From positions 1 through 64,000 of the forward strand of contig JAJQJQ010000072.1 of the NCBI GenBank assembly GCA_028622995.1: DNA of 64,000 nucleotides, given 5' to 3'. Position numbers and translations under genes: made by a program. Below are positions 10,837 through 22,250 of the stretch, piece by piece. This stretch comes from Panagrolaimus kolymaensis. Its lineage: Eukaryota > Nematoda > Chromadorea > Rhabditida > Panagrolaimidae. Below the pieces are notes generated by a model. That model had not been told where the DNA came from and searched no databases. It saw only the letters and a program-made list of their open reading frames with translations. The number at the start of each line of letters is the position of its first letter. Positions within the stretch are counted from its first letter, which is position 1.

Positions 10837-13314
10837 ATGTCATCTGGTCGTATTCGAACTAAAATCGGACTTGCTAAAAGATGGGGTGATGAACATCTTA
10901 CTCTATTTAATGAGTTTATTATGAACAATCCACCACCATGGACAGACTTAGTTAAAGTTGACTTTGTACTCCATCAAAACAAGCTTGAAAGTGATCTTTC
11001 TAACATGAAAGAAGCATTTACAACATGGGATACTCTTTGCGATAGTATTAAAGAAGATACAACTCGTGAAGCTGAAGTAAATCTTTATGATTCTTGGATT
11101 GACAATCCATTATATTCTACCACAAAGGAAAAGCTAAACGAAGGCATCCTAAAGATCACCGAATATTTGAAACTAAATGTACCTTCTGCAATGGACAACC
11201 AAATCGAATCTAAAGTTGTTACATGTAATACAACTCATACCATTCAAAATGTAGTTCCATATTTGAACATTCCTAAATTCACTGGTAGCATCCTTGAATG
11301 GAATCAATTTTGGCAAAGATTTAAGCATAGCGTTCATGATAGAAGTTATCCATTAATCGAAAAACTCATCGCACTTCTTGGCCTTCTTGATGGTCGTGCT
11401 CTTGATGAAGTAAAAGGATTTGAAATTTCTGATAAAAGTTATCAATCCGTTGTTGACATCCTCATTGAAAGGTTTGGTAAAGATCGCTATATCATTAATG
11501 AACTTCAAGACAAACTCAATGGTCTTTGTATTTCAAACTCTAACCCAGAAAACCTTAGAGATTCGGTAAACATGATAACAAACATTTGTCGTCAATTAAA
11601 AAATCATAATGTTGATATTGAAAATCATCCAACTCGTCGAGATATCATCAATAAAATGCCTCTTAAACTTCGCAGTGAACTCTTATGGCAAATTGAAATC
11701 GATCAAGATTTTACAACGGAAAAACTTCTTACAAAGTTAAAGGAACTTGCATTGAAAAATGAAATTGAACATCGTTGTTTGGAAAGTGATAAAACTCAAC
11801 AACCAATTACTTCGTATTCACCTAATCCTAATTCTATTATAAAACCTTACACAAGGTGTAATTTTTGCGATGAAAGTCATTGGATGAAAGATTGTCAAAA
11901 TTTTCGAACTCCTCAAGAAAGGATTGCTCAACTTGAAGCAAAAAGTCGTTGTGTAAAATGTACACTTGATAACCATAAATCTGCAAACTGCAATTCCAGC
12001 GTTAAATGCAAAACTTGCAATGGAAGACACCATACATCCATTTGTCTTGGTTTACGGCATAATAAAGAAAGGCCATCGCCAACGAGTGCATTTTTTACAG
12101 TAAACAACAAACAATCGACTTTATTAGCAACTGAAGTTCATGTTTCGAAAAATAATAACGATCCAAAGTTGGATTCGATTGCTTTCTTTGACCTTGGATC
12201 ACAACAATCTTATATAACTACAAGCTTAGCAAAAAGTTTGAACCTAGAAACTCTTAATGTTGATAAATTTACAACACAAACGTTTGGTGGAAAAGCAACA
12301 GTTGTCACTTCCCATCTCGTAAAATTATGGATTAACACATGCGAAGGTCAAAAGGAAATATTCGTTAACACTATTAAAACAATAGCAACTGTTATTCCAA
12401 TTCTTGAAAAAACTGATTCAGGAAAGATGGAAAGAAAACATCGATCACCTGATATTCTTATCGGAGCTGATAATTTCTTTGAATTCGTTGATTCATTTGA
12501 AAAACTTGATAATGGATTAACTCGAGTTCATTCCAAAGTTGGAATAATGTATTGTGGTCCAGATACAACAAATCGTCCACCAAACATTTCTGCTATGACT
12601 ATATCATTATTTGGTAAAAGCACCGATGAAATTAATCGATACTCAGCTAAACATTCACTTGGATTTTCTGTTCGTGAACTACCAACATTAGAAAATGAAA
12701 AGGATAAACAAGAGTTTCAAAAAGTTGAACAACTTGATAAAGTTTCACAAAATCCATTAGAATCTTCCAATGAAACGGAAATTTCAGATTCCCTGCATAT
12801 GAATACTCCTAATTTGGATTTGATCGTTAAAAAGGCTGAAGAAAATCTTTCTAATCACCACCTAAAACTTCATGAAACATATTCAAAGTGTTGTGAAAAT
12901 CTAAAAACGGTTTATGAAGATAATAAAGATGCGGATATTCCAAAAGTTCGGATAAATCCTCCTTTTATGAAAGAAAATGGACCAATCCTTAATAGCAAAA
13001 AGGTTGAAAACATTGTAAATCATAATGAAGAAAGTTTTTTAAACGGTTATGATTTATCCAATAAAAAAGCTTTGGATTCCTTTCAAAGTCCTGGTGGGGA
13101 GGAGCTCATCGAAGAGCACTACTACACCTCAATAAAACAACCTAAATCATTGGAAGAATCACCACCAACTTCATCATCATCACAACTCAAATCAAACTCA
13201 TCTCAAGCCAACCACACATCAAACAATCACAACATCAAACAACTTTCAACTCAACAACTTTCAACTCAAACCAACTGCATCTCAACCATCAACTTCATCA
13301 ACTTTAAACCATAA
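10837..13314 (+). CDS. gag: Gag-protease polyprotein of BEL/Pao element (no RT/integrase)
   Basis: Single open frame of 825 codons starting at an ATG with A at -3. Residues about 140-310 form a DUF1759-like Gag core (IPKFTGSILEWNQFW, then LLDGRALDEVKGFEI). Three zinc knuckles follow: C341-C344-H348-C353, C372-C375-H380-C385 and C391-C394-H398(or H399)-C403, expected to bind the RNA genome in the particle. Residues about 428-590 form a DUF1758-like retropepsin with FFDLGSQQSYI (D452 as catalytic aspartate), QTFGGK and PDILIGAD. The active-site triplet is D-L-G where family members usually have D-S-G or D-T-G. Residues about 600-630 (VRELPTLENEKDKQEF) resemble the linker that leads into reverse transcriptase in complete Pao proteins, but no RT, RNase H or integrase follows. 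The last 60-odd residues are S/T/Q/N-rich with a QLSTQ duplication. The frame is intact, so it may still supply Gag; protease activity is uncertain. Confidence 0.9.
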   Translation: MSSGRIRTKIGLAKRWGDEHLTLFNEFIMNNPPPWTDLVKVDFVLHQNKLESDLSNMKEAFTTWDTLCDSIKEDTTREAEVNLYDSWIDNPLYSTTKEKLNEGILKITEYLKLNVPSAMDNQIESKVVTCNTTHTIQNVVPYLNIPKFTGSILEWNQFWQRFKHSVHDRSYPLIEKLIALLGLLDGRALDEVKGFEISDKSYQSVVDILIERFGKDRYIINELQDKLNGLCISNSNPENLRDSVNMITNICRQLKNHNVDIENHPTRRDIINKMPLKLRSELLWQIEIDQDFTTEKLLTKLKELALKNEIEHRCLESDKTQQPITSYSPNPNSIIKPYTRCNFCDESHWMKDCQNFRTPQERIAQLEAKSRCVKCTLDNHKSANCNSSVKCKTCNGRHHTSICLGLRHNKERPSPTSAFFTVNNKQSTLLATEVHVSKNNNDPKLDSIAFFDLGSQQSYITTSLAKSLNLETLNVDKFTTQTFGGKATVVTSHLVKLWINTCEGQKEIFVNTIKTIATVIPILEKTDSGKMERKHRSPDILIGADNFFEFVDSFEKLDNGLTRVHSKVGIMYCGPDTTNRPPNISAMTISLFGKSTDEINRYSAKHSLGFSVRELPTLENEKDKQEFQKVEQLDKVSQNPLESSNETEISDSLHMNTPNLDLIVKKAEENLSNHHLKLHETYSKCCENLKTVYEDNKDADIPKVRINPPFMKENGPILNSKKVENIVNHNEESFLNGYDLSNKKALDSFQSPGGEELIEEHYYTSIKQPKSLEESPPTSSSSQLKSNSSQANHTSNNHNIKQLSTQQLSTQTNCISTINFINFKP
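13093..13104 (+). other. Purine-rich tract inside the ORF (polypurine-tract-like)
   Basis: ggtggggaggag is the strongest G-rich purine run in the element but lies 422 bp before the 3' LTR, inside the ORF (SPGGEE). The run directly at the 3' LTR (gggaa, 13522-13526) is much shorter. Either the short run primes plus-strand synthesis, or the internal tract is a remnant of an ancestral 3' end. This is inferred from composition only. Confidence 0.3.
13240..13269 (+). repeat. 15-bp direct duplication in the ORF tail
   Basis: caactttcaactcaa is present twice in tandem, encoding QLSTQ twice (residues 801-810). It lies in a C/A-rich, G-poor tract that extends past the stop codon and looks like low-complexity sequence rather than a folded domain. 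Confidence 0.85.
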
Positions 13315-13526
13315 CACCTCAATTATTCTTCTTCTTTTCATTTGCTTCCAACATGTTATCGCTTATATTCTCTATGATCTTATTTATAATTTCCTTCAAT
13401 CAACATGATCAAACTTGCTTATTTATAATGCCACTATGATTCAATTCTATGAATGATCCTTTTAATGATCCACTTTCAACTATATATACTTCACGATCCA
13501 TCAATCATCTCATCGCTGGCCGGGAA
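13315..13526 (+). other. 3' untranslated part of the element
   Basis: 212 bp from the Gag-protease stop to the 3' LTR. It is A/C/T-rich, with no ORF of note and no RT or integrase remnant that I can recognise. It ends ggccgggaa directly before the LTR, where the polypurine tract is expected. Confidence 0.7.
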
Positions 13527-13711
13527 TGTCACGACGCTCGTGATCATCTTCATTTCGCTAATCTAAAATTAGCATAATAATCATTGTTGTCATTTGTTTT
13601 ATAATATTGTTAATATAAGTTCATTCGTATAATAAATCTGTGCTGCGATAACGTCGTCTCATCTTTCTCTCTCGGAACCGTAACAACCTACAGCTCTCAA
13701 CCGTCGCTACA
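13527..13711 (+). repeat. 3' LTR of the BEL/Pao element
   Basis: 185 bp, identical to the 5' LTR except g at 13647 (a at 10314). It carries the same palindrome, TATA-like site (13600-13607) and AATAAA (13631-13636). It ends CTACA, directly followed by the second acctt. Confidence 0.95.
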
Positions 13712-13716
13712 ACCTT
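13712..13716 (+). other. Target-site duplication, right copy
   Basis: acctt, matching 10189-10193. From here the interrupted satellite monomer continues with ctccagaaaaagataag. Confidence 0.93.
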
Positions 13717-15739
13717 CTCCAGAAAAAGATAAGTTCACCTCGAAGTGATCGTGTTTATGTTGTTCATTTCAAACTTTAAAAATTCAAATAAATTCATTTT
13801 TGTTAAAGAAAAATTCAATAAAAATCAAATCTAGAGCAATATAATTCCGCTGAATCTAAAAAACAACACGTCAGGCAACTTTGACCTTCTCCAGAAAAAG
13901 ATAAGTTCACCTCGAAGTGATCGTGTTTATTGTGTTCATTTCAAACTTTAAAAATTCAAATAAATTCATTTTTGTTAAAGAAAAATTCAATAAAAATCAA
14001 ATCTAGAGCAATATAATTCCGCTGAATCTAAAAAACAACTCGTCAGGCAACTTTGACCTTCTCCAGAAAAAGATAAGTTCACCTCGAAGTGATCGTGTTT
14101 ATGTTGTTCATTTCAAACTTTAAAAATTCAAATAAATTCATTTTTGTTAAAGAAAAATTCAATAAAAATCAAATCTAGAGCAATATAAATCCGCTGAATC
14201 TAAAAAACAACACGTCAGGCAACTTTGACCTTCTCCAGAAAAAGATAAGTTCACCTCGAAGTGATCGTGTTTATGTTGTTCATTTCAAACTTTAAAAATT
14301 CAAATAAATTCATTTTTGTTAAAGAAAAATTCAATAAAAATCAAATCTAGAGCAATATAAATCCGCTGAATCTAAAAAACAACACGTCAGGCAACTTTGA
14401 CCTTCTCCAGAAAAAGATAAGTTCACCTCGAAGTGATCGTGTTTATTGTGTTCATTTCAAACTTTAAAAATTCAAATAAATTCATTTTTGTTAAAGAAAA
14501 ATTCAATAAAAATCAAATCTAGAGCAATATAATTCCGCTGAATCTAAAAAACAACACGTCAGGCAACTTTGACCTTCTCCAGAAAAAGATACGTTCACCT
14601 CGAAGTGATCGTGTTTATTGTGTTCATTTCAAACTTTAAAAATTCAAATAAATTCATTTTTGTTAAAGAAAAATTCAATAAAAATCAAATCTAGAGCAAT
14701 ATAAATCCGCTGAATCTAAAAAACAACACGTCAGGCAACTTTGACCTTCTCCAGAAAAAGATAAGTTCACCTCGAAGTGATCGTGTTTATTGTGTTCATT
14801 TCAAACTTTAAAAATTCAAATAAATTCATTTTTGTTAAAGAAAAATTCAAAAAAAATCAAATCAAGAGCAATATAAATCCGCTGAATCTAAAAAACAACA
14901 CGTCAGGCAACTTTGACCTTCTCCAGAAAAAGATACGTTCACCTCGAAGTGATCGTGTTTGTTGTGTTCATTTCAAACTTTAAAAATTCAAATAATGTCA
15001 TTTTTGTTAAAGAAAAATTCAATAAAAATCAAATCTAGAGCAATATGATTCCGCTGAATCTAAAAAACAACACGTCGGGCAACTTTGACCTTCTCCAGAA
15101 AAAGATAAGTTCACCTCGAAGTGATCGTGTTTATTGTGTTCATTTCAAACTTTAAAAATTCAAATAAATTCATTTTTGTTAAAGAAAAATTCAATAAAAA
15201 TCAAATCTAGAGCAATATAAATCCGCTGAATCTAAAAAACAACACGTCAGGCAACTTTGACCTTCTCCAGAAAAAGATAAGTTCACCTCGAAGTGATCGT
15301 GTTTATTGTGTTCATTTCAAACTTTAAAAATTCAAATAAATTCATTTTTGTTAAAGAAAAATTCAATAAAAATCAAATCTAGAGCAATATAAATCCGCTG
15401 AATCTAAAAAACAACACGTCAGGCAACTTTGACCTTCTCCAGAAAAAGATAAGTTCACCTCGAAGTGATCGTGTTTATTGTGTTCATTTCAAACTTTAAA
15501 AATTAAAATAAATTCATTTTTGTTAAAGAAAAATTCAATAAAAATCAAATCTAGAGCAATATAAATCCGCTGAATCTAAAAAATAACACGTCAGGCAACT
15601 TTGACCTTCTCCAGAAAAAGATAAGTTCACCTCGAAGTGATCGTGTTTATTGTGTTCATTTCAAACTTTAAAAATTCAAATAATGTCATTTTTGTTAAAG
15701 AAAAATTCAATAAAAATCAAATCTAGAGCAATATAATTC

Positions 15740-18700
15740 CGCTGAATCTAAAAAACAACACGTCGGGCAACTTTGACCTTCTCCAGAAAAAGATAAGTTC
15801 ACCTCGAAGTGATCGTGTTTGTTGTGTTCATTTCAAACTTTAAAAATTCAAATAAATTCGTTTTTGTTAAAGAAAAATTCAATAAAAATCAAATCTAGAG
15901 CAATATAATTCCGCTGAATCTAAAAAACAAAACGTCGGGCAACTTTGACCTTCTTCAGAAAAAGATACGTTCACCTCGAAGTGATCGTATTTGTTGTGTT
16001 CATTTCAAACTTTAAAAATTCAAATAAATTCATTTTTGTTGAAGAAAAAATCAATAAAAATCAAATCTAGAGCAATATAATTCCGCTGAATCTAAAAAAA
16101 AATACGTCAGGCAACTTTGACCTTCTCCATAAAAAGATACGTTAACCTCGAAGTGATCGTGTTTGTTGTGTTCATTTCAAACTTTAAAAATTCAAATAAA
16201 TTCATTTTTGTTAAAGAAAAATTCAATAAAAATCAAATCTAGAGCAATATAATTCCGCTGAATCTAAAAAACAACACGTCAGGCAACTTTGACCTTCTTC
16301 AGAAAAAGATACGTTCACCTCGAAGTGATCGTGTTTATTTTGTTCATTTCAAACTTTAAAAATTCAAATAAATTCATTTTTGTTAAAGAAAAATTCAATA
16401 AAAATCAAATCTAGAGCAATATAATTCCGCTGAATCTAAAAAACAACACGTCAGGCAACTTTGACCTTCTCCAGAAAAAGATAAGTTCACCTCGAAGTGA
16501 TCGTGTTTATTGTGTTCATTTCAAACTTTAAAAATTCAAATAAATTCATTTTTGTTGAAGAAAAATTCAATAAAAATCAAATCTAGAGAAATATAATTCC
16601 GCTGAATCTAAAAAACAACACGTCAGGCAACTTTGACCTTCTCCAGAAAAAGATAAGTTCACCTCGAAGTGATCGTGTTTATTGTGTTCATTTCAAACTT
16701 TAAAAATTCAAATAAATTCATTTTTGTTAAAGAAAAATTCAATAAAAATCAAATCTAGAGCAATATAATTCCGCTGAATCTAAAAAACAACACGTCAGGC
16801 AACTTTGACCTTCTCCAGAAAAAGATAAGTTCACCTCGAAGTGATCGTGTTTATTGTGTTCATTTCAAACTTTAAATATTAAAATAAATTCATTTTTGTT
16901 AAAGAAAAATTCAATAAAAATCAAATCTAGAGCAATATAAATCCGCTGAATCTAAAAAATAACACGTCAGGCAACTTTGACCTTCTCCAGAAAAAGATAA
17001 GTTCACCTCGAAGTGATCGTGTTTATTGTGTTCATTTCAAACTTTAAAAATTCAAATAATGTCATTTTTGTTAAAGAAAAATTCAATAAAAATCAAATCT
17101 AGAGCAATATAATTCCGCTGAATCTAAAAAACAACACGTCAGGCAACTTTGACCTTCTTCAGAAAAAGATACGTTCACCTCGAAGTGATCGTGTTTATTT
17201 TGTTCATTTCAAACTTTAAAAATTCAAATAAATTCATTTTTGTTGAAGAAAAAATCAATAAAAATCAAATCTAGAGCAATATAATTCCGCTGAATCTAAA
17301 AAAAAATACGTCAGGCAACTTTGACCTTCTCCATAAAAAGATACGTTAACCTCGAAGTGATCGTGTTTGTTGTGTTCATTTCAAACTTTAAAAATTCAAA
17401 TAAATTCATTTTTGTTAAAGAAAAATTCAATAAAAATCAAATCTAGAGCAATATAATTCCGCTGAATCTAAAAAACAACACGTCAGGCAACTTTGACCTT
17501 CTTCAGAAAAAGATACGTTCACCTCGAAGTGATCGTGTTTATTTTGTTCATTTCAAACTTTAAAAATTCAAATAAATTCATTTTTGTTAAAGAAAAATTC
17601 AATAAAAATCAAATCTAGAGCAATATAATTCCGCTGAATCTAAAAAACAACACGTCAGGCAACTTTGACCTTCTTCAGAAAAAGATACGTTCACCTCGAA
17701 GTGATCGTGTTTGTTGTGTTCATTTCAAACTTTAAAAATTCAAATAATGTCATTTTTGTTAAAGAAAAATTCAATAAAAATCAAATCTAGAGCAATATAA
17801 ATCCGCTGAATCTAAAAAACAACACGTCAGGCAACTTTGACCTTCTCCAGAAAAAGATAAGTTCACCTCGAAGTGATCGTGTTTATTGTGTTCATTTCAA
17901 ACTTTAAATATTAAAATAAATTCATTTTTGTTAAAGAAAAATTCAATAAAAATCAAATCTAGAGCAATATAAATCCGCTGAATCTAAAAAACAACACGTC
18001 GGGCAACTTTGACCTTCTCCAGAAAAAGATAAGTTCACCTCGAAGTGATCGTGTTTGTTGTGTTCATTTCAAACTTTAAAAATTCAAATAAATTCGTTTT
18101 TGTTAAAGAAAAATTCAATAAAAATCAAATCTAGAGCAATATAATTCCGCTGAATCTAAAAAACAAAACGTCGGGCAACTTTGACCTTCTCCAGAAAAAG
18201 ATAAGTTCACCTCGAAGTGATCGTGTTTATTGTGTTCATTTCAAACTTTAAAAATTCAAATAAATTCATTTTTGTTAAAGAAAAATTCAATAAAAATCAA
18301 ATCTAGAGCAATATAATTCCGCTGAATCTAAAAAACAACACGTCAGGCAACTTTGACCTTCTCCAGAAAAAGATAAGTTCACCTCGAAGTGATCGTGTTT
18401 ATTGTGTTCATTTCAAACTTTAAATATTAAAATAAATTCATTTTTGTTAAAGAAAAATTCAATAAAAATCAAATCTAGAGCAATATAAATCCGCTGAATC
18501 TAAAAAACAACACGTCGGGCAACTTTGACCTTCTCCAGAAAAAGATAAGTTCACCTCGAAGTGATCGTGTTTGTTGTGTTCATTTCAAACTTTAAAAATT
18601 CAAATAAATTCGTTTTTGTTAAAGAAAAATTCAATAAAAATCAAATCTAGAGCAATATAATTCCGCTGAATCTAAAAAACAAAACGTCGGGCAACTTTGA

Positions 18701-21700
18701 CCTTCTTCAGAAAAAGATACGTTCACCTCGAAGTGATCGTATTTGTTGTGTTCATTTCAAACTTTAAAAATTCAAATAAATTCATTTTTGTTGAAGAAAA
18801 AATCAATAAAAATCAAATCTAGAGCAATATAATTCCGCTGAATCTAAAAAAAAATACGTCAGGCAACTTTGACCTTCTCCATAAAAAGATACGTTAACCT
18901 CGAAGTGATCGTGTTTGTTGTGTTCATTTCAAACTTTAAAAATTCAAATAAATTCATTTTTGTTAAAGAAAAATTCAATAAAAATCAAATCTAGAGCAAT
19001 ATAATTCCGCTGAATCTAAAAAACAACACGTCAGGCAACTTTGACCTTCTTCAGAAAAAGATACGTTCACCTCGAAGTGATCGTGTTTATTTTGTTCATT
19101 TCAAACTTTAAAAATTCAAATAAATTCATTTTTGTTGAAGAAAAAATCAATAAAAATCAAATCTAGAGCAATATAATTCCGCTGAATCTAAAAAAAAATA
19201 CGTCAGGCAACTTTGACCTTCTCCAGAAAAAGATAAGTTCACCTCGAAGTGATCGTGTTTATTGTGTTCATTTCAAACTTTAAAAATTCAAATAAATTCA
19301 TTTTTGTTGAAGAAAAATTCAATAAAAATCAAATCTAGAGAAATATAATTCCGCTGAATCTAAAAAACAACACGTCAGGCAACTTTGACCTTCTCCAGAA
19401 AAAGATAAGTTCATTTCGAAGTGATCGTGTTTATTGTGTTCATTTCAAACTTTAAAAATTCAAATAAATTCATTTTTGTTAAAGAAAAATTCAATAAAAA
19501 TCAAATCTAGAGCAATATAATTCCGCTGAATCTAAAAAACAACACGTCAGGCAACTTTGACCTTCTCCAGAAAAAGATAAGTTCACCTCGAAGTGATCGT
19601 GTTTATTGTGTTCATTTCAAACTTTAAATATTAAAATAAATTCATTTTTGTTAAAGAAAAATTCAATAAAAATCAAATCTAGAGCAATATAAATCCGCTG
19701 AATCTAAAAAATAACACGTCAGGCAACTTTGACCTTCTCCAGAAAAAGATAAGTTCACCTCGAAGTGATCGTGTTTATTGTGTTCATTTCAAACTTTAAA
19801 AATTCAAATAATGTCATTTTTGTTAAAGAAAAATTCAATAAAAATCAAATCTAGAGCAATATAATTCCGCTGAATCTAAAAAACAACACGTCAGGCAACT
19901 TTGACCTTCTTCAGAAAAAGATACGTTCACCTCGAAGTGATCGTGTTTATTTTGTTCATTTCAAACTTTAAAAATTCAAATAAATTCATTTTTGTTGAAG
20001 AAAAAATCAATAAAAATCAAATCTAGAGCAATATAATTCCGCTGAATCTAAAAAAAAATACGTCAGGCAACTTTGACCTTCTCCATAAAAAGATACGTTA
20101 ACCTCGAAGTGATCGTGTTTGTTGTGTTCATTTCAAACTTTAAAAATTCAAATAAATTCATTTTTGTTAAAGAAAAATTCAATAAAAATCAAATCTAGAG
20201 CAATATAATTCCGCTGAATCTAAAAAACAACACGTCAGGCAACTTTGACCTTCTTCAGAAAAAGATACGTTCACCTCGAAGTGATCGTGTTTATTTTGTT
20301 CATTTCAAACTTTAAAAATTCAAATAAATTCATTTTTGTTAAAGAAAAATTCAATAAAAATCAAATCTAGAGCAATATAATTCCGCTGAATCTAAAAAAC
20401 AACACGTCAGGCAACTTTGACCTTCTTCAGAAAAAGATACGTTCACCTCGAAGTGATCGTGTTTGTTGTGTTCATTTCAAACTTTAAAAATTCAAATAAT
20501 GTCATTTTTGTTAAAGAAAAATTCAATAAAAATCAAATCTAGAGCAATATAAATCCGCTGAATCTAAAAAACAACACGTCAGGCAACTTTGACCTTCTCC
20601 AGAAAAAGATAAGTTCACCTCGAAGTGATCGTGTTTATTGTGTTCATTTAAAACTTTAAATATTAAAATAAATTCATTTTTGTTAAAGAAAAATTCAATA
20701 AAAATCAAATCTAGAGCAATATAAATCCGCTGAATCTAAAAAACAACACGTCGGGCAACTTTGACCTTCTCCAGAAAAAGATAAGTTCACCTCGAAGTGA
20801 TCGTGTTTGTTGTGTTCATTTCAAACTTTAAAAATTCAAATAAATTCGTTTTTGTTAAAGAAAAATTCAATAAAAATCAAATCTAGAGCAATATAATTCC
20901 GCTGAATCTAAAAAACAAAACGTCGGGCAACTTTGACCTTCTCCAGAAAAAGATAAGTTCACCTCGAAGTGATCGTGTTTATTGTGTTCATTTCAAACTT
21001 TAAAAATTCAAATAAATTCATTTTTGTTAAAGAAAAATTCAATAAAAATCAAATCTAGAGCAATATAATTCCGCTGAATCTAAAAAACAACACGTCAGGC
21101 AACTTTGACCTTCTCCAGAAAAAGATAAGTTCACCTCGAAGTGATCGTGTTTATTGTGTTCATTTCAAACTTTAAATATTAAAATAAATTCATTTTTGTT
21201 AAAGAAAAATTCAATAAAAATCAAATCTAGAGCAATATAAATCCGCTGAATCTAAAAAACAACACGTCGGGCAACTTTGACCTTCTCCAGAAAAAGATAA
21301 GTTCACCTCGAAGTGATCGTGTTTGTTGTGTTCATTTCAAACTTTAAAAATTCAAATAAATTCGTTTTTGTTAAAGAAAAATTCAATAAAAATCAAATCT
21401 AGAGCAATATAATTCCGCTGAATCTAAAAAACAAAACGTCGGGCAACTTTGACCTTCTTCAGAAAAAGATACGTTCACCTCGAAGTGATCGTATTTGTTG
21501 TGTTCATTTCAAACTTTAAAAATTCAAATAAATTCATTTTTGTTGAAGAAAAAATCAATAAAAATCAAATCTAGAGCAATATAATTCCGCTGAATCTAAA
21601 AAAAAATACGTCAGGCAACTTTGACCTTCTCCATAAAAAGATACGTTAACCTCGAAGTGATCGTGTTTGTTGTGTTCATTTCAAACTTTAAAAATTCAAA

Positions 21701-22250
21701 TAAATTCATTTTTGTTAAAGAAAAATTCAATAAAAATCAAATCTAGAGCAATATAATTCCGCTGAATCTAAAAAACAACACGTCAGGCAACTTTGACCTT
21801 CTTCAGAAAAAGATACGTTCACCTCGAAGTGATCGTGTTTATTTTGTTCATTTCAAACTTTAAAAATTCAAATAAATTCATTTTTGTTGAAGAAAAAATC
21901 AATAAAAATCAAATCTAGAGCAATATAATTCCGCTGAATCTAAAAAAAAATACGTCAGGCAACTTTGACCTTCTTCAGAAAAAGATACGTTCACCTCGAA
22001 GTGATCGTGTTTATTTTGTTCATTTCAAACTTTAAAAATTCAAATAAATTCATTTTTGTTAAAGAAAAATTCAATAAAAATCAAATCTAGAGCAATATAA
22101 TTCCGCTGAATCTAAAAAACAACACGTCAGGCAACTTTGACCTTCTTCAGAAAAAGATACGTTCACCTCGAAGTGATCGTGTTTGTTGTGTTCATTTCAA
22201 ACTTTAAAAATTCAAATAATGTCATTTTTGTTAAAGAAAAATTCAATAAA
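15740..22250 (+). repeat. Satellite A 16-monomer higher-order repeat (2752 bp), about 2.3 copies
   Basis: The private variant cgtatttgttg recurs at 15987, 18739 and 21491, spaced exactly 2752 bp (16 x 172). Neighbouring variants keep the same order in each copy: aaacgtcggg with cttcttcag, then aaaaaaaaatacg with ccataaaaagatacgttaacc, then tttattttgttc. Copies 1 and 2 are long. Copy 3 stops near 22,250 and is followed by other variants. Copy 2 differs from copy 1 in a few monomers (for example an extra gttgaagaaaaaatc unit near 19,137), showing exchange or conversion inside the unit. Confidence 0.85.

Larger units (their letters stand above)
10194..13711 (+). mobile_element. Non-autonomous BEL/Pao LTR retrotransposon
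   Basis: A complete insertion bounded by two 185-bp direct LTRs beginning TGTCACG and ending CGCTACA (TG...CA ends), flanked by the 5-bp duplication acctt. The internal part (10379-13526) holds a leader with a primer-binding-site candidate, one long Gag-protease ORF and a short 3' untranslated stretch. I find no YxDD reverse transcriptase, RNase H or DDE/HHCC integrase in any frame, so most of pol is missing. The LTRs differ at one base (a at 10314, g at 13647), indicating a recent insertion. The 5-bp duplication fits BEL/Pao elements. Mobility would need enzymes from a related full-length copy. Confidence 0.93.

Noticed and set aside
11818..12110. Antisense ORFs of 60-71 codons inside the Gag zinc-knuckle region.
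   Set aside because: Shadows of the Gag frame; their cysteines and prolines come from antisense of the zinc-knuckle codons.
13315..13526. Remnant of integrase or envelope downstream of the Gag-protease ORF.
   Set aside because: 212 bp only, with no HHCC or DDE pattern and no transmembrane-like frame; composition is low complexity.
10379..13526. Frameshifted pol in another frame within the element.
   Set aside because: The Gag-protease frame occupies almost all of the internal region, and no alternative plus-strand frame longer than about 95 codons exists there.
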